DNA of 64,000 nt from Asaia bogorensis (GCF_900465345.1 NZ_UEGO01000011.1:1-64000), one strand, 5' to 3'. Counted from the first letter of the stretch, positions 18,195 through 28,545 are shown. The notes: generated from the sequence alone by a model not told the origin. Program-made: numbers and translations.

Positions 18195-19766
18195 ATGACC
18201 ATCATCCATCCTTCTTTCGGCACGGTTGCTGACGACCGCGTCATCATTTTTGACACCACCCTGCGTGATGGCGAGCAATCGCCCGGCTTCTCGATGAATC
18301 TGGAAGAGAAGATCCGTATGGCGAAGGCTCTTGAGGAGCTCGGTGTCGATGTGATCGAGGCCGGGTTCCCGGTTGCGTCGCCCGGCGATTTTGAGAGCGT
18401 GCAGATGATTGCCGAGACGGTCCGCGAGGCCGTGGTGTGTGGTCTGGCCCGAAGCGGTGGCAAGCGGGACATCGAGGCCGCAGGCGAGGCCATTGCCAAG
18501 GCGCCGCGTCGTCGAATTCACAACTTCATTTCTACCTCGCCGCTGCACATGAAGTACAAGCTTCGCATGGAGCCAGAGACGGTTCTGGAGCTGATTGCCG
18601 AGGGCAACAAGGCGTCGCGCCACTTCACGGATGACGTGCAGTGGTCGGCTGAGGATGGTTCACGCACCGAGCCGGATTTCCTGTGCCGTTGCGTGGAAAT
18701 GGCGATCCGTCATGGCGCGACGACCATCAATATTCCTGACACGGTTGGCTTCACCACGCCGGATGAATTGCAGGCTATTTTCACCATGCTGCGTGAGCGC
18801 GTGCCGGGTGCGGAAAAGGTGATTTTCTCGACCCATAACCACAACGATCTGGGTTTGGGTGTCGCCAATACGCTGGCAGCAGTCGCGGGTGGCGCCCGCC
18901 AGATCGAGTGCACGATCAACGGTATTGGCGAGCGTGCCGGCAATGCGGCGCTCGAAGAGATTGTCATGGCGATCCGCACGCGCCGTGACAAGATTCCCTT
19001 CCAGAACCGTATTGAAACGCCGCGTCTGCTGGGAATCTCGCGCTTGTTGGCCAATATCACCGGCTTTGATGTGCAGCCCAACAAGGCGATTGTCGGACGT
19101 AATGCCTTTGCTCATGAGAGCGGTATCCATCAGGATGGCATCCTGAAGAACGCAGCGACCTACGAGATCATGACGCCGGAAAGCGTGGGCTGGAGCAAGA
19201 CATCGCTCGTTCTGGGCAAGCATTCGGGCCGGGCCGCCTTCCGCGACAAGCTCAAGGCGCTGGGCTATGACCTGCCGGATGAGAAGATCCAGGATGCGTT
19301 CGAGCGCTTCAAGGTTCTGGCGGATCAGAAAAAGACCGTATTCGACGACGATATCCGCGCCCTGGTCGATGACGAAACCCGTGATCACGACCGTATCCGC
19401 TTTGTCGCGCTGGAACTGACGGCTGGTTCGAAGCGTCCGGCCGAAGCAGCGCTCGAATTGCTCGTGGATGGCGTTGTGCGCACGGCAAAGGTCAGCGGCA
19501 ACGGTCCTGTCGATGCTGCCTTCAAGGCCATTGGCGAGATCTTCCCGCATGAGGCCGAGCTGGCGCTGTTCTCTGTCGGCGCCGTGACCGAGGGCACGGA
19601 TGCTCAGGCCAAGACGACTGTCCGTCTGCAGGAGGGTGGCAAGATGGTGGATGGTCAGGGCGCTGATGCCGACACGATCGTTTCCGCAGTGCGTGCCTAT
19701 GTTCATGCGCTGAACAAGCTGCTGGTTAAGCGTGCCCGAAGCGAGCCTGAGGCGCTTAACGCCTGA
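18195..19766 (+). CDS. leuA: 2-isopropylmalate synthase
   Basis: 523 residues. The enzyme condenses acetyl-CoA with 2-oxoisovalerate, the first committed step of leucine synthesis. The HMGL-like barrel begins with FDTTLRDGEQSPG (R24, D25) and carries metal ligands in STHNHNDLGLG (H214, H216). NGIGERAGNAALEE, HESGIHQDG and LGKHSGRAAF are also present. The C-terminal 120 residues form the LeuA regulatory domain, the usual site of leucine feedback. ATG 18195 matches the family start; the site before it is weak (AAAGACAAAG), which would suit translational control by the leader just upstream. An intrinsic terminator follows. Confidence 0.97.
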   Translation: MTIIHPSFGTVADDRVIIFDTTLRDGEQSPGFSMNLEEKIRMAKALEELGVDVIEAGFPVASPGDFESVQMIAETVREAVVCGLARSGGKRDIEAAGEAIAKAPRRRIHNFISTSPLHMKYKLRMEPETVLELIAEGNKASRHFTDDVQWSAEDGSRTEPDFLCRCVEMAIRHGATTINIPDTVGFTTPDELQAIFTMLRERVPGAEKVIFSTHNHNDLGLGVANTLAAVAGGARQIECTINGIGERAGNAALEEIVMAIRTRRDKIPFQNRIETPRLLGISRLLANITGFDVQPNKAIVGRNAFAHESGIHQDGILKNAATYEIMTPESVGWSKTSLVLGKHSGRAAFRDKLKALGYDLPDEKIQDAFERFKVLADQKKTVFDDDIRALVDDETRDHDRIRFVALELTAGSKRPAEAALELLVDGVVRTAKVSGNGPVDAAFKAIGEIFPHEAELALFSVGAVTEGTDAQAKTTVRLQEGGKMVDGQGADADTIVSAVRAYVHALNKLLVKRARSEPEALNA

Positions 19767-19792
19767 TCAGGCGGCAGATCGATGTTTTCAAG

Positions 19793-19823
19793 CCCCGGCG
19801 GCCTCAGGCTGCCGGGGTTTTTT
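19793..19823 (+). terminator. Intrinsic terminator of leuA
   Basis: A 7-bp G+C stem, CCCCGGC (19793-19799) and GCCGGGG (19811-19817), is followed by six T (19818-19823), 27 bp after the leuA stop. Confidence 0.92.
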
Positions 19824-19890
19824 CATGGCACCATGAGGCCGTCATGAACTTGCGCCCGCTTATGAGAGCAGTAACGGCCCGGGATAAAAG

Positions 19891-19926
19891 AAAACGCCCC
19901 GAAGCGGCATCGCTACGGGGCGTTTT
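19891..19926. terminator. Bidirectional terminator downstream of the lipoprotein pair
   Basis: AAAACGCCCCG (19891-19901) and CGGGGCGTTTT (19916-19926) form a perfect 11-bp stem with T runs on both strands. On the minus strand it ends transcription of the glycine-zipper gene, which stops at 19961. Confidence 0.88.
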
Positions 19927-19960
19927 CCGTGTGGTGTTCAAAACGGTGAAGCCGTTTCGA

Positions 19961-20422
19961 CTAGTATCCGTAACCCTGGTTATAGGCTGGATAACCTTGC
20001 TGGGCCGGATACGCAGCCTGGGGCTGGGTAGGATAGGCCGGCGCGGCATAGCCGTTCTGGCCATTATTGTAATAGGGCTGCTGATAGCCCTGTTGGGGCG
20101 GGGCCTGGTTGGAATAACCGCCCTGGTTGTAATACCCGCTTTGGGCGTAGTTACCGCCGGGCCGGTTCGGTGTGGTGGCCGCGCCACCAGCCGCGCCGAC
20201 CAATCCGCCTGCAAGTGCACCGATAGCTGCTCCGCGTCCGCCACCCGCAAGGGCGCCGATCGCAGCCCCGGCGCCACCGCCAATCAGGGCACCCGAACCA
20301 GCGCGCGAGCCTGGATCATAGGGGCTGCCGCAGGCACTGAGCAGGGTACAAAAACCCGCCATACCCAGAATGGCCAGTGGCCCTTTGCGGCGTGAGGGGC
20401 GGGGCGGGTAAGCAAGTATCAT
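19961..20422 (-). CDS. Glycine-zipper lipoprotein with Gln/Tyr-rich tail
   Basis: 153 residues. Basic N-terminus, hydrophobic segment and lipobox LSAC (Cys about 31), then a glycine zipper with two copies of GAAIGALAGG, typical of outer-membrane lipoproteins of the SlyB/17-kDa type that pack in the membrane or stabilise it. From about residue 92 the tail is Gln, Tyr, Pro and Asn rich (repeats such as QQGYQQPYYN and AAYPAQQGY) and probably disordered. It lies directly after a shorter paralogue whose zipper matches at about 51 of 58 positions. Function unknown, probably envelope integrity. Confidence 0.86.
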   Translation of the reverse strand: MILAYPPRPSRRKGPLAILGMAGFCTLLSACGSPYDPGSRAGSGALIGGGAGAAIGALAGGGRGAAIGALAGGLVGAAGGAATTPNRPGGNYAQSGYYNQGGYSNQAPPQQGYQQPYYNNGQNGYAAPAYPTQPQAAYPAQQGYPAYNQGYGY

Positions 20423-20446
20423 GACACGCTTTCAGCGGGTAAGAGA

Positions 20447-20716
20447 TCAGTAACCGGAACGCGGGCGGTTGGGGGTGGTTGCGGCACCGCCGGCAGCACC
20501 CAGGGCACCGCCAGCAAGGGCGCCAATGGCGGCACCACGGCCACCACCGGCCAGCGCACCAATGGCGGCGCCACCACCAGCACCGATCAGGGCACCGGAA
20601 CCAGCGCGTGCGCCGGGATCATAAGGGTTGCCGCAAGCGCTCAGACCCAGCAATCCGAGGCAGGCCGAGGCAGCCAGCAGCTTGCGCGGGCGGAGCAAAG
20701 AGAAAGGCGTGGTCAT
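20447..20716 (-). CDS. Glycine-zipper lipoprotein, short paralogue
   Basis: 89 residues. Lipobox LSAC (Cys about 28), then GNPYDPGARAGSGALIG and a glycine zipper with two GAAIGALAGG repeats, ending a few residues later at NRPRSGY. It is upstream of, and nearly identical through the zipper to, the gene ending at 19961, but lacks that gene's Gln/Tyr-rich tail. The 24-bp gap to the second gene suggests one transcript and a tandem duplication. Envelope location; function unknown. Confidence 0.86.
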   Translation of the reverse strand: MTTPFSLLRPRKLLAASACLGLLGLSACGNPYDPGARAGSGALIGAGGGAAIGALAGGGRGAAIGALAGGALGAAGGAATTPNRPRSGY

Positions 20717-21115
20717 GGTGCTTGAATCCTAGTTCGTTAATTTGACACGTCTAGAACGGGGAGGTTTTTCCCGGGTTTCCACGGGCCACTCAGTCGTGAA
20801 CATGTCAGGCACAAACAGGCACCCGATCCGCGTTGGCAGCATGTCCGCTTCATGGCCAAGCTGGGACAGTTTGTAACTGAACGTAACTCGCGCGATAAAC
20901 CGTGGCTGACGAAACGTTTATATTCATTAAACTGCAATTTTCCCTGATCTCCTCTTGCCCCTCACACTGTGCCCCGGTAAGCCACCCGCCAGAATATCTC
21001 GCGTCATGACTTCAGCGCGCCAAGGCCCCACTCTTCCTGACCGGGTAATCATGCAGGCGAGGTGAGGGCAGGGCACGACCCATGCGCGCAAAACCTTTTC
21101 GGCCAGGAGGCTTGA
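20717..21115. other. 399-bp divergent spacer before mreB
   Basis: No gene seen. The centre is AT rich (about 20870-20945). TTGACA occurs at 20742-20747 on the plus strand without a matching -10. A near-perfect ribosome binding site, AGGAGG, lies five bases before the mreB ATG. Promoters for both the lipoprotein pair and the mre operon must be here, but I cannot place them with confidence. Confidence 0.4.
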
Positions 21116-22162
<1,047 letters not shown>

Positions 22163-22183
22163 TAGTCAGGGAGCATCCCGTCG

Positions 22184-23128
22184 ATGCTGTCGATACAGGG
22201 ACGACACGCACTCGCGAAACTGATGCTGCCGTTTTTCTTCATCCTGGCGGTTGGGCTGATCATGCTTGGTCTGACCCGACGCCCGGTTGTTGATTCCCTG
22301 CGCATGAAGCTGGCCGACGGACTTGCACCGGCCTATCGACTTCTGGCGGCACCTGGCACCGGCTTGAATCATCTCCGTCTCTCCTTTGTCGGCCTCGCCG
22401 ATATCGCTGGTGAGAATGTGCGTTTGCGTGCTGAAAACCAGAAGCTGCGACGCTGGTACGACGTCGCTGTTGCCCTTGCCGACGAGAACGCCCAGCTCAA
22501 GGCCAGTCTCCACTGGATTCCTGACAACGCGCCGAATTTCGTCAGTGGTCATGCCCTTCGTGATGCTGGCGGGTTGTATGGTCGCTCTATCCTGCTCGCT
22601 GTGGGCGACGGGCATGGAATCGTGCCTGGTGATGTCGCGCTGGATGCGTCCGGCCTGCTCGGTCGTGTGACCGAAACCGGAGCCCATACGGTCCGTATCC
22701 TCATGATCAATGACGAGGCGAGCCGTATTCCGGTCATGCTCACGGCATCGCGTGGTAATGCCATCATGGCAGGGGATGGTTCACTCTATCCGCGGCTGAT
22801 TTACTACGCGCAGGACAACCGCCCAGTCGAGGGCGAGCGTGTGGTGACGGGAGAGCAACCCGCGCCCGAGGGGCGTGATCACGGGGCTTTTGCCGGGATG
22901 CCGGGTGGCCTGGTGGTCGGGACAGTCCATTACCTGCGCCCCGGCTCACCCGTCGTTGTGCCCGAAGCGTCACTCGACCATCCGGATATCGTGCGTGTTT
23001 TCAATTACACGATAGCTGATCACAATGGCCCCGATGCGCCGGGGAGGGTGCGTATCACCCCTCCCATGCCGGTCGCTCCGGAGCTGCCGTTCATCCCGTT
23101 CCAGAAACCGGTACGCGGGCAGGGCTGA
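22184..23128 (+). CDS. mreC: Rod shape-determining protein MreC
   Basis: 314 residues. A short cytoplasmic N-terminus, one membrane helix (about 14-32), a coiled coil (about 78-112; ENVRLRAENQKLRR, LADENAQLKASL) and the periplasmic beta-domain region (LAVGDGHGIVPGDVALDASGLLGRV, VMLTASRGNAIMAGDG, GLVVGTV). MreC links the MreB filament to PBP2 in the elongation complex. It starts 21 bp after mreB. The C-terminal tail is Pro rich. Confidence 0.95.
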   Translation: MLSIQGRHALAKLMLPFFFILAVGLIMLGLTRRPVVDSLRMKLADGLAPAYRLLAAPGTGLNHLRLSFVGLADIAGENVRLRAENQKLRRWYDVAVALADENAQLKASLHWIPDNAPNFVSGHALRDAGGLYGRSILLAVGDGHGIVPGDVALDASGLLGRVTETGAHTVRILMINDEASRIPVMLTASRGNAIMAGDGSLYPRLIYYAQDNRPVEGERVVTGEQPAPEGRDHGAFAGMPGGLVVGTVHYLRPGSPVVVPEASLDHPDIVRVFNYTIADHNGPDAPGRVRITPPMPVAPELPFIPFQKPVRGQG

Positions 23129-23132
23129 CATC

Positions 23133-23699
23133 ATGGTGGCGCATCGTCTTCCCCCTGATATCCACCCCGGCATTGCGCCACGTCAGACCTTGCGGCGTCG
23201 TGCTGACAGTCTTGTGCGCGCGCTCATGCCGTCGCTTTTCGTGGTCGTCTGTGCCCTTATCCTTTCCGCGGGGCTCGGCCTGCCAGGCCAAAGCGAACTC
23301 TGTTTCGGCATCGCGGCAGGGACAGTGTTCTTCTGGTCGTCTCACCGTCCGCAGTCCATGACACCGTTCATGACGTTTTGCGTCGGGTTGATCTGCGAGG
23401 TGCTGAGCTTCGGGCCGCCGGGTGTGTTCCTGTTTTCCCTGCTGGTATTTCATGGCGTCGCCCATTTGTGGCGCTATGGTCTGAGCCGCATCAGCTTTCT
23501 GTTTGGCTGGGCGCTGCTGGGGGCTCTCGCCCTTGTTTTGTCGTTGTTTGGATGGATCATCGCGTGTATCGGGACGTTAACGTTGCTGTCTCCGGGACCG
23601 AGTCTCTTTCAGGCAGCGGTGACAATTGGTATCTATCCGACCCTGAGCGCCCTGTTTGGCTGGGCGCGCCGCACAGTGGCAAACCCCGAGCAAGCCTGA
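23133..23699 (+). CDS. mreD: Rod shape-determining protein MreD
   Basis: 188 residues with about five membrane helices (for example LFVVVCALILSAGLGLPG and WALLGALALVLSLFGWII). Position, size and topology identify it as MreD, an inner-membrane member of the elongasome; MreD proteins are poorly conserved in sequence. ATG 23133 lies four bases after the mreC stop. An upstream frame extension overlapping mreC is not protein-like. Confidence 0.88.
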   Translation: MVAHRLPPDIHPGIAPRQTLRRRADSLVRALMPSLFVVVCALILSAGLGLPGQSELCFGIAAGTVFFWSSHRPQSMTPFMTFCVGLICEVLSFGPPGVFLFSLLVFHGVAHLWRYGLSRISFLFGWALLGALALVLSLFGWIIACIGTLTLLSPGPSLFQAAVTIGIYPTLSALFGWARRTVANPEQA

Positions 23700-23810
23700 A
23701 GGCCCCGACTTGACCATCACGTCCCGTTACAGCGCAGTGCCTTGTGTTGAACGTCCGACCGGCGAAGGCGATGTTGTGACCTGTCTCAGGCACGGGATCC
23801 TTGCCGCGTG

Positions 23811-25718
23811 ATGAGAAAGAACAGGCGGACTCCCCCCTCCCGGACACGGGCCAAACGCGAGGAGATCACCCCCTCGCGCGGTGTCTTTACGCGCAGGGCG
23901 CTTCTCGTTCTGGCGACGCAGGCCGGCGTGCTCGGCGTGCTGGGCAAGAAGCTCTACGATCTTCAGGTGCATGAAGGGGATCATCTGCGCGATCTGGCGG
24001 CGCGCAATCGCACGAGCAAGCGATTGCTTGCCCCGGCGCGTGGCCAGATTGTCGATCGCTTCGGCATCCAGCTTGCTGGCAACAAGGTCAACTGGCGCGC
24101 CCTCCTCATGCCTGAGGAGACGACCGATATCCATGCAACGATTGCCCGTTTCGGCCAGATCATCGCGCTGGACGATCGTGATCAGGCACGTATCGAACGT
24201 GATCTGCGTCACATACGCAAATATGTGCCTGTAGCGCTCAAGGACTTCCTGAGCTGGGACGACATGGCGCGTATCGAACTGAATGCGCCCAGCCTGCCTG
24301 GCGTGCTGATCGATGTGGGAACGACCCGCCTTTATCCCTATGGGCCGCAACTCGCCCATATCGTCGGCTACGTTGCCCCGCCGAACGAGCGTGATGTGGC
24401 CTCAAGTCCCATGATGGCACTGCCTGGCATGCGGGCAGGGCGCGCGGGTATCGAGCAGACGCAGGATCTGCTGTTGCGTGGCGAGCCGGGCTCGGTGGAG
24501 ATGGAGGTCAACTCCAAGGGCCGTGTCATGGGCGAGATGGACCGCCTGGACGGCCAGCAGGGCGATGAAGTTGTCCTGACCATTGATGCCGGATTGCAGC
24601 AGATGGTGCTCAACCGCATTGGTGATCAGGCGGCGAGCGTTGTGGTAATGGATTGCCGCAATGGCGAGGTGCTGGCCATGGTCAGCACACCGTCATTCGA
24701 CCCGTCGCTTTTTGATTCAGGCGTGAGCCACGCGCAGTGGATCGAGTGGACGAACAACGTCCGGACACCGCTCATCAACAAGACAGTCGCTGGTGTCTAT
24801 CCGCCGGGATCGACATTCAAGCCTGCCGTGGCACTGGCAGCCCTGCAATCGGGGCAAATCAACGCGCAGGACCGGTTCAACTGCCCTGGCTATTACGATA
24901 TGGGCGGCGTGCGCTTCCATTGCTGGTCGCGCTGGGGGCATGGCAGCATCACCATGCAGCAGGCGCTCATGTATAGCTGCGACGTGTATTTCTATCTCGC
25001 AGCGCGCAAGATCGGCATGGAGCCGATCAAAGCCATGGCCAACGGATTTGGTCTGGGCACCAAACTCGATATCGAATTGCCCCATACACGTGCGGGTGTG
25101 ATCCCCACGCCGGAATGGCGGCAGAAGCACGGCTTCCACTGGAATGGTGGTGACACGGTCAATGCCGGCATCGGGCAGGGCTTCGTGCAGGTGACGCCGC
25201 TCGAGCTTGCAACCTATGTCTCGCGCATCGCTTCTGGCCGTAATGTCACGCCGCATCTGGTGCGCAAGGTGAATGACAAGGACTCCGAGCACACGCCGCT
25301 CGATGCCGCGCCTGTGCTCGATATTCCCGATACGCATCTTGCCGTTATCCGGCAGGGCATGTTCGATGTGGTCAACGCACCACGGGGTACCGCGCCCAAG
25401 GCCCGGCTGAACATCCCCGATGTGGCTATGGCAGGCAAGACGGGCTCGGCGCAGGTACGACGCGTTTCGCGCGCCCTGCGTGAGAGCGGTCACTTCAACT
25501 CGATGAACCTGCCCTGGGAAGAGCGTCCCCATGCGCTTTTCATCTGTTTTGCGCCTTATGATGCACCACGCTATGCGATCGCCGTCGTGATCGAGCATGG
25601 CAATGGCGGTGCCGATGCCGCGGCCCCTCTGGCGCGGGACATCATGACCGACACGCTCACGCGCGACCCGGTCAATCATGACCATGCCCCCGGTCAGGCC
25701 GTCGCGGACGCCGAGTAA
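23811..25718 (+). CDS. mrdA: Penicillin-binding protein 2 (elongation transpeptidase)
   Basis: 635 residues. A single N-terminal membrane helix, the PBP dimerisation/pedestal domain, then the transpeptidase domain with all motifs intact: STFK (Ser334 nucleophile), SCD (Ser389) and KTGSAQ (Lys543). It crosslinks lateral-wall peptidoglycan with RodA, whose gene overlaps its stop by one base. ATG 23811 is used; a GTG lies one codon before. About 110 bp separate it from mreD with no terminator, so it likely belongs to the mre operon. Confidence 0.96.
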   Translation: MRKNRRTPPSRTRAKREEITPSRGVFTRRALLVLATQAGVLGVLGKKLYDLQVHEGDHLRDLAARNRTSKRLLAPARGQIVDRFGIQLAGNKVNWRALLMPEETTDIHATIARFGQIIALDDRDQARIERDLRHIRKYVPVALKDFLSWDDMARIELNAPSLPGVLIDVGTTRLYPYGPQLAHIVGYVAPPNERDVASSPMMALPGMRAGRAGIEQTQDLLLRGEPGSVEMEVNSKGRVMGEMDRLDGQQGDEVVLTIDAGLQQMVLNRIGDQAASVVVMDCRNGEVLAMVSTPSFDPSLFDSGVSHAQWIEWTNNVRTPLINKTVAGVYPPGSTFKPAVALAALQSGQINAQDRFNCPGYYDMGGVRFHCWSRWGHGSITMQQALMYSCDVYFYLAARKIGMEPIKAMANGFGLGTKLDIELPHTRAGVIPTPEWRQKHGFHWNGGDTVNAGIGQGFVQVTPLELATYVSRIASGRNVTPHLVRKVNDKDSEHTPLDAAPVLDIPDTHLAVIRQGMFDVVNAPRGTAPKARLNIPDVAMAGKTGSAQVRRVSRALRESGHFNSMNLPWEERPHALFICFAPYDAPRYAIAVVIEHGNGGADAAAPLARDIMTDTLTRDPVNHDHAPGQAVADAE

Positions 25719-26872
25719 TGAACTGGCAGAAACGCCTGTGGCGTCCCGAGCCGAGTTTCAGGCTTCTGGGCAAGCTTCTCCAGATCAACTGGCTCTACGT
25801 GCTTCTCATCTGCGCTCTGGCCGGGGTCGGCTATCTCGCGCTCTATTCAGCCGGAGGCGGCACGGCCAAGCCTTTCGCACGCCCGCAGATGGTTCGGTTC
25901 GGCTTCGGTCTGGTGATGATGATCGTGGTTGCGCTTACCAGCCCCAGAGTGCTGCGTCTGCTCTCCATCCCGATCTACCTCATGGCCATCACCCTGCTGA
26001 CACTCGTGCTGCGCATGGGCCATGTGGGCAAGGGCGCAGAGCGGTGGATCAATCTGGCCGGTATCCAGTTCCAGCCCTCGGAATTCGCCAAGATTGCTCT
26101 GGTTTTGGCTCTGGCAAGCTGGTTTCATCGCATCGACATCAAGCGTATGGGCAATCCGCTTCGATTGATCCCGCCCGCCTTGCTGACGCTCCTGCCAGTG
26201 GTTCTGGTGCTCAAGGAACCCAATCTGGGTACGGCTGTCATCATCGGCCTCATCGGCGCGACCATGTTCTTTGCTGCGGGCATGCGCCTCTGGCAGATCG
26301 TGCTGCTGGTGGCGCCGGTGCCGTTTCTTGGCAAGTTCGTCTATGCGCATCTGCATGACTACCAGAAGGCCCGTATCGACACCTTCCTGCATCCTGAGCA
26401 TGACCCGCTTGGCGCTGGCTACAACATCATCCAGTCCAAGATCGCCCTTGGCTCGGGCGGGATGTGGGGCGAGGGTTATCTGCGCGGGACGCAGGGGCAG
26501 CTGAACTTCCTGCCGGAGAAACAGACCGATTTCATTTTCACCATGATTGGTGAGGAATGGGGCTATGTCGGCGCGGTGTCGGTCATTGGTCTTCTGGCCA
26601 CGCTTGTGGTCGGGGGGATGCTCATGTCCATGCGCAGCCGCAACCAGTTCGGGCGGCTTCTGGCGCTGGGCATCTCGGTCGATTTCTTCCTCTACTGCGC
26701 GGTCAATCTGTCGATGGTCATGGGGGTTATTCCGGTGGGTGGCGTGCCGCTACCCCTCATCTCCTATGGCGGTTCGGCCATGCTCACCATGATGTTCGGC
26801 TTTGGCCTGCTGCTCTCTTCCTGGGTTCATCGCAACGAGCGCGATGTTGTCGAGCGTAATCCGGATCTGTGA
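25718..26872 (+). CDS. rodA: Peptidoglycan glycosyltransferase RodA
   Basis: 384 residues, about ten membrane helices, SEDS family. Diagnostic segments: GKGAERWINLAGIQFQPSEFAKIA, LKEPNLGTAVIIG, ALGSGGMWGEGYLRGTQGQ, FLPEKQTDFIFTMIGEEWGYVG, and GGVPLPLISYGGSAML. It polymerises glycan strands from lipid II in partnership with PBP2. Its ATG shares a base with the PBP2 stop (TAATG), so the two are translationally coupled. Confidence 0.97.
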   Translation: MNWQKRLWRPEPSFRLLGKLLQINWLYVLLICALAGVGYLALYSAGGGTAKPFARPQMVRFGFGLVMMIVVALTSPRVLRLLSIPIYLMAITLLTLVLRMGHVGKGAERWINLAGIQFQPSEFAKIALVLALASWFHRIDIKRMGNPLRLIPPALLTLLPVVLVLKEPNLGTAVIIGLIGATMFFAAGMRLWQIVLLVAPVPFLGKFVYAHLHDYQKARIDTFLHPEHDPLGAGYNIIQSKIALGSGGMWGEGYLRGTQGQLNFLPEKQTDFIFTMIGEEWGYVGAVSVIGLLATLVVGGMLMSMRSRNQFGRLLALGISVDFFLYCAVNLSMVMGVIPVGGVPLPLISYGGSAMLTMMFGFGLLLSSWVHRNERDVVERNPDL

Positions 26873-27324
26873 GACGGATCAGACCGCCAGGCCCGGCGAT
26901 CCTGCGTGCCTATCATGACACGGCATATCGGATTGCGCCCTTTACCCTGCGTATCGGGCAGACACTCAGGCCGTGGCCTTTTTCTGTTCCGGCCCTTGTG
27001 CTGATCGGGGCCTGTAATCCTGGCGGCAGGCGTATGCCTGATCGGTACAATCAGCGCGCCATGACGGCTTTGCATGCGATACTCGATCGTGCATTGCGTT
27101 CGTCTGGCTCAGGGCTCACGCCAGTGGTGCTCTGCGGCAAGGGGGTGCTGGGGCAGTGGCAGGAGCCGTTTTTCGCAGTGCCGCTCGCGCCTGACAAAGC
27201 CCGTGTGCTGGGCCGGCAATTCGGTCAGAATGCCCTCGTCATCGCACGAAGGGGACAAAAGGCCCGGCTGGTGTGGCTATGCGACCGCCTTGCGCCAACC
27301 GAAGCGTTCAAAGCAAGGCGATAA
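26869..27324 (+). CDS. DUF3293 domain protein
   Basis: 151 residues from a GTG overlapping the rodA stop (GTGA). The pattern is that of DUF3293: an N-terminal Tyr/Arg segment, ALVLIGACNPGGRRMPDRYNQRAM, a helix with a downstream Gly-rich strand, and a C-terminal RQFGQNALVIA motif. Cytoplasmic and of unknown function. Coupling to rodA hints at a link to the elongasome, but that may be only shared transcription. Its last 17 bp overlap the end of the convergent LysR gene. Confidence 0.75.
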   Translation: MRRIRPPGPAILRAYHDTAYRIAPFTLRIGQTLRPWPFSVPALVLIGACNPGGRRMPDRYNQRAMTALHAILDRALRSSGSGLTPVVLCGKGVLGQWQEPFFAVPLAPDKARVLGRQFGQNALVIARRGQKARLVWLCDRLAPTEAFKARR

Positions 27325-28174
27325 ACGCTTTCTCTGCGGGGGAAAGCGCTCTGGCGTTGCGCACAAGCGAGAAACAACGTTCGGGAAAGCTGATGCCGAC
27401 ATGATGCAGCAGCCCGTTCTCGATCAAGCCAGCGACTACACTGGCCGAAAGCACCGTGGCTGCATTGCCGGTCGCGACAGCATTGGCGATTGCCTCGTTG
27501 GATGTCAGCTCCATCACGACAGACAGGGCAACGCGGTCAACGCCCCAGTCTGCCACCGCTTTTTCAAAGCTGGCACGGGTGCCTGAGCCTTTTTCGCGCA
27601 GGATCCAGTCTGAACCGGCAAGGTCTTGGGGGCACGGCGGATGGCGGGCCCATTCGTGTTCGGGAGTGACCACGAGCAGAAGCTGATCGGTTGCGACCGA
27701 TGTGGCTGTCAGGGTGGGGTCCGTCACAACGCCCTCAATCAGCCCCATGGCCAGCGTATCATCCAGCAGATGCTGACAGATATCCTCGGTGTTGCTGATG
27801 GTGACTTCCAGCGTGATAGCCGGATGCTGTTCATGAAAGCGGTTGATACGAGCGGGCAGCCAGTAGCTGGCGATGGTCTGGCTGGCCCAGAGATGCAGCG
27901 ACCCCTCATCGAGCGTTGTCAGGGCGCGCATGCGCTGCTGGGCGGCCCCGGCGCGTTTGAGAACTGCACGGGCTTCCTCCAGAAAGAGCCCGCCTGCTTG
28001 TGTCAGGCGTATGCGCCGCCCGATACGATCGAAAAAGACGAGGCCGAATGTCTGTTCCAGCGTCATGATGGCATGGCTGACCGCTGACTGGGTCAGGCAG
28101 AGCGCTTCGGCTGCACGGGTCATATGCTCGCGTTCTGCGACCGCCACAAAGATGCGCAGCTGGTCAAGGGTCAT
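27308..28174 (-). CDS. LysR-family transcriptional regulator
   Basis: 288 residues. N-terminal winged helix-turn-helix (FVAVAEREHMTRAAEALCLTQSAVSHAIMTLEQ), then an effector-binding domain (LHLWASQTIASYWLPARINRFHEQHP). It is the last gene of a three-gene unit and overlaps the DUF202 gene by ATGA. Self-regulation of the unit through the inverted repeat at 30033-30058 is plausible, since LysR proteins bind such dyads. The effector is unknown; sequence alone does not tie it to CysB, CbbR or another subgroup. Confidence 0.92.
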   Translation of the reverse strand: MTLDQLRIFVAVAEREHMTRAAEALCLTQSAVSHAIMTLEQTFGLVFFDRIGRRIRLTQAGGLFLEEARAVLKRAGAAQQRMRALTTLDEGSLHLWASQTIASYWLPARINRFHEQHPAITLEVTISNTEDICQHLLDDTLAMGLIEGVVTDPTLTATSVATDQLLLVVTPEHEWARHPPCPQDLAGSDWILREKGSGTRASFEKAVADWGVDRVALSVVMELTSNEAIANAVATGNAATVLSASVVAGLIENGLLHHVGISFPERCFSLVRNARALSPAEKAFIALL

Positions 28175-28545
28175 GAAGGCAGAATGCCAAGCAGCGAGAG
28201 CAGAATGGCGCCGATCAGGGCGCAGAGGAGCAGACAGAAGAGACCCTCCAGTCCACTGAGCGTGATCTCACGGGGTTCTTCCGCTGACAGGGCTTCCTTG
28301 ACCTTGCGAAACCGCCACCAGCTGGCAGGCAGAAGGGCAAGCCCGGCACAGATGGTAGCGACCCCGATCCACGCTGAGGACCCCGGCAGGACCGGCATGG
28401 CAGCATGATGCTCGCTGCTGATAAGGCGCAGAAAGATGTTAAATTTTGCAAGCATGCACCCGATGGCGACCATCGCCAGCGCCGTACGCACCCAGGCCAG
28501 AAAAGTGCGTTCATTGGCGGCGTGGTCGGTATAGCGGGCAATCAT
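28171..28545 (-). CDS. DUF202 (YidH-like) inner-membrane protein
   Basis: 124 residues with three membrane helices. The DUF202 signature is ANERTFLAWVRTALAMVAIGCMLAKF. The function of the family is unknown. It overlaps the upstream FAD gene by one base (TGATG) and the downstream LysR gene by four, so it is firmly part of this unit and may act with the flavoprotein at the membrane. Confidence 0.88.
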   Translation of the reverse strand: MIARYTDHAANERTFLAWVRTALAMVAIGCMLAKFNIFLRLISSEHHAAMPVLPGSSAWIGVATICAGLALLPASWWRFRKVKEALSAEEPREITLSGLEGLFCLLLCALIGAILLSLLGILPS

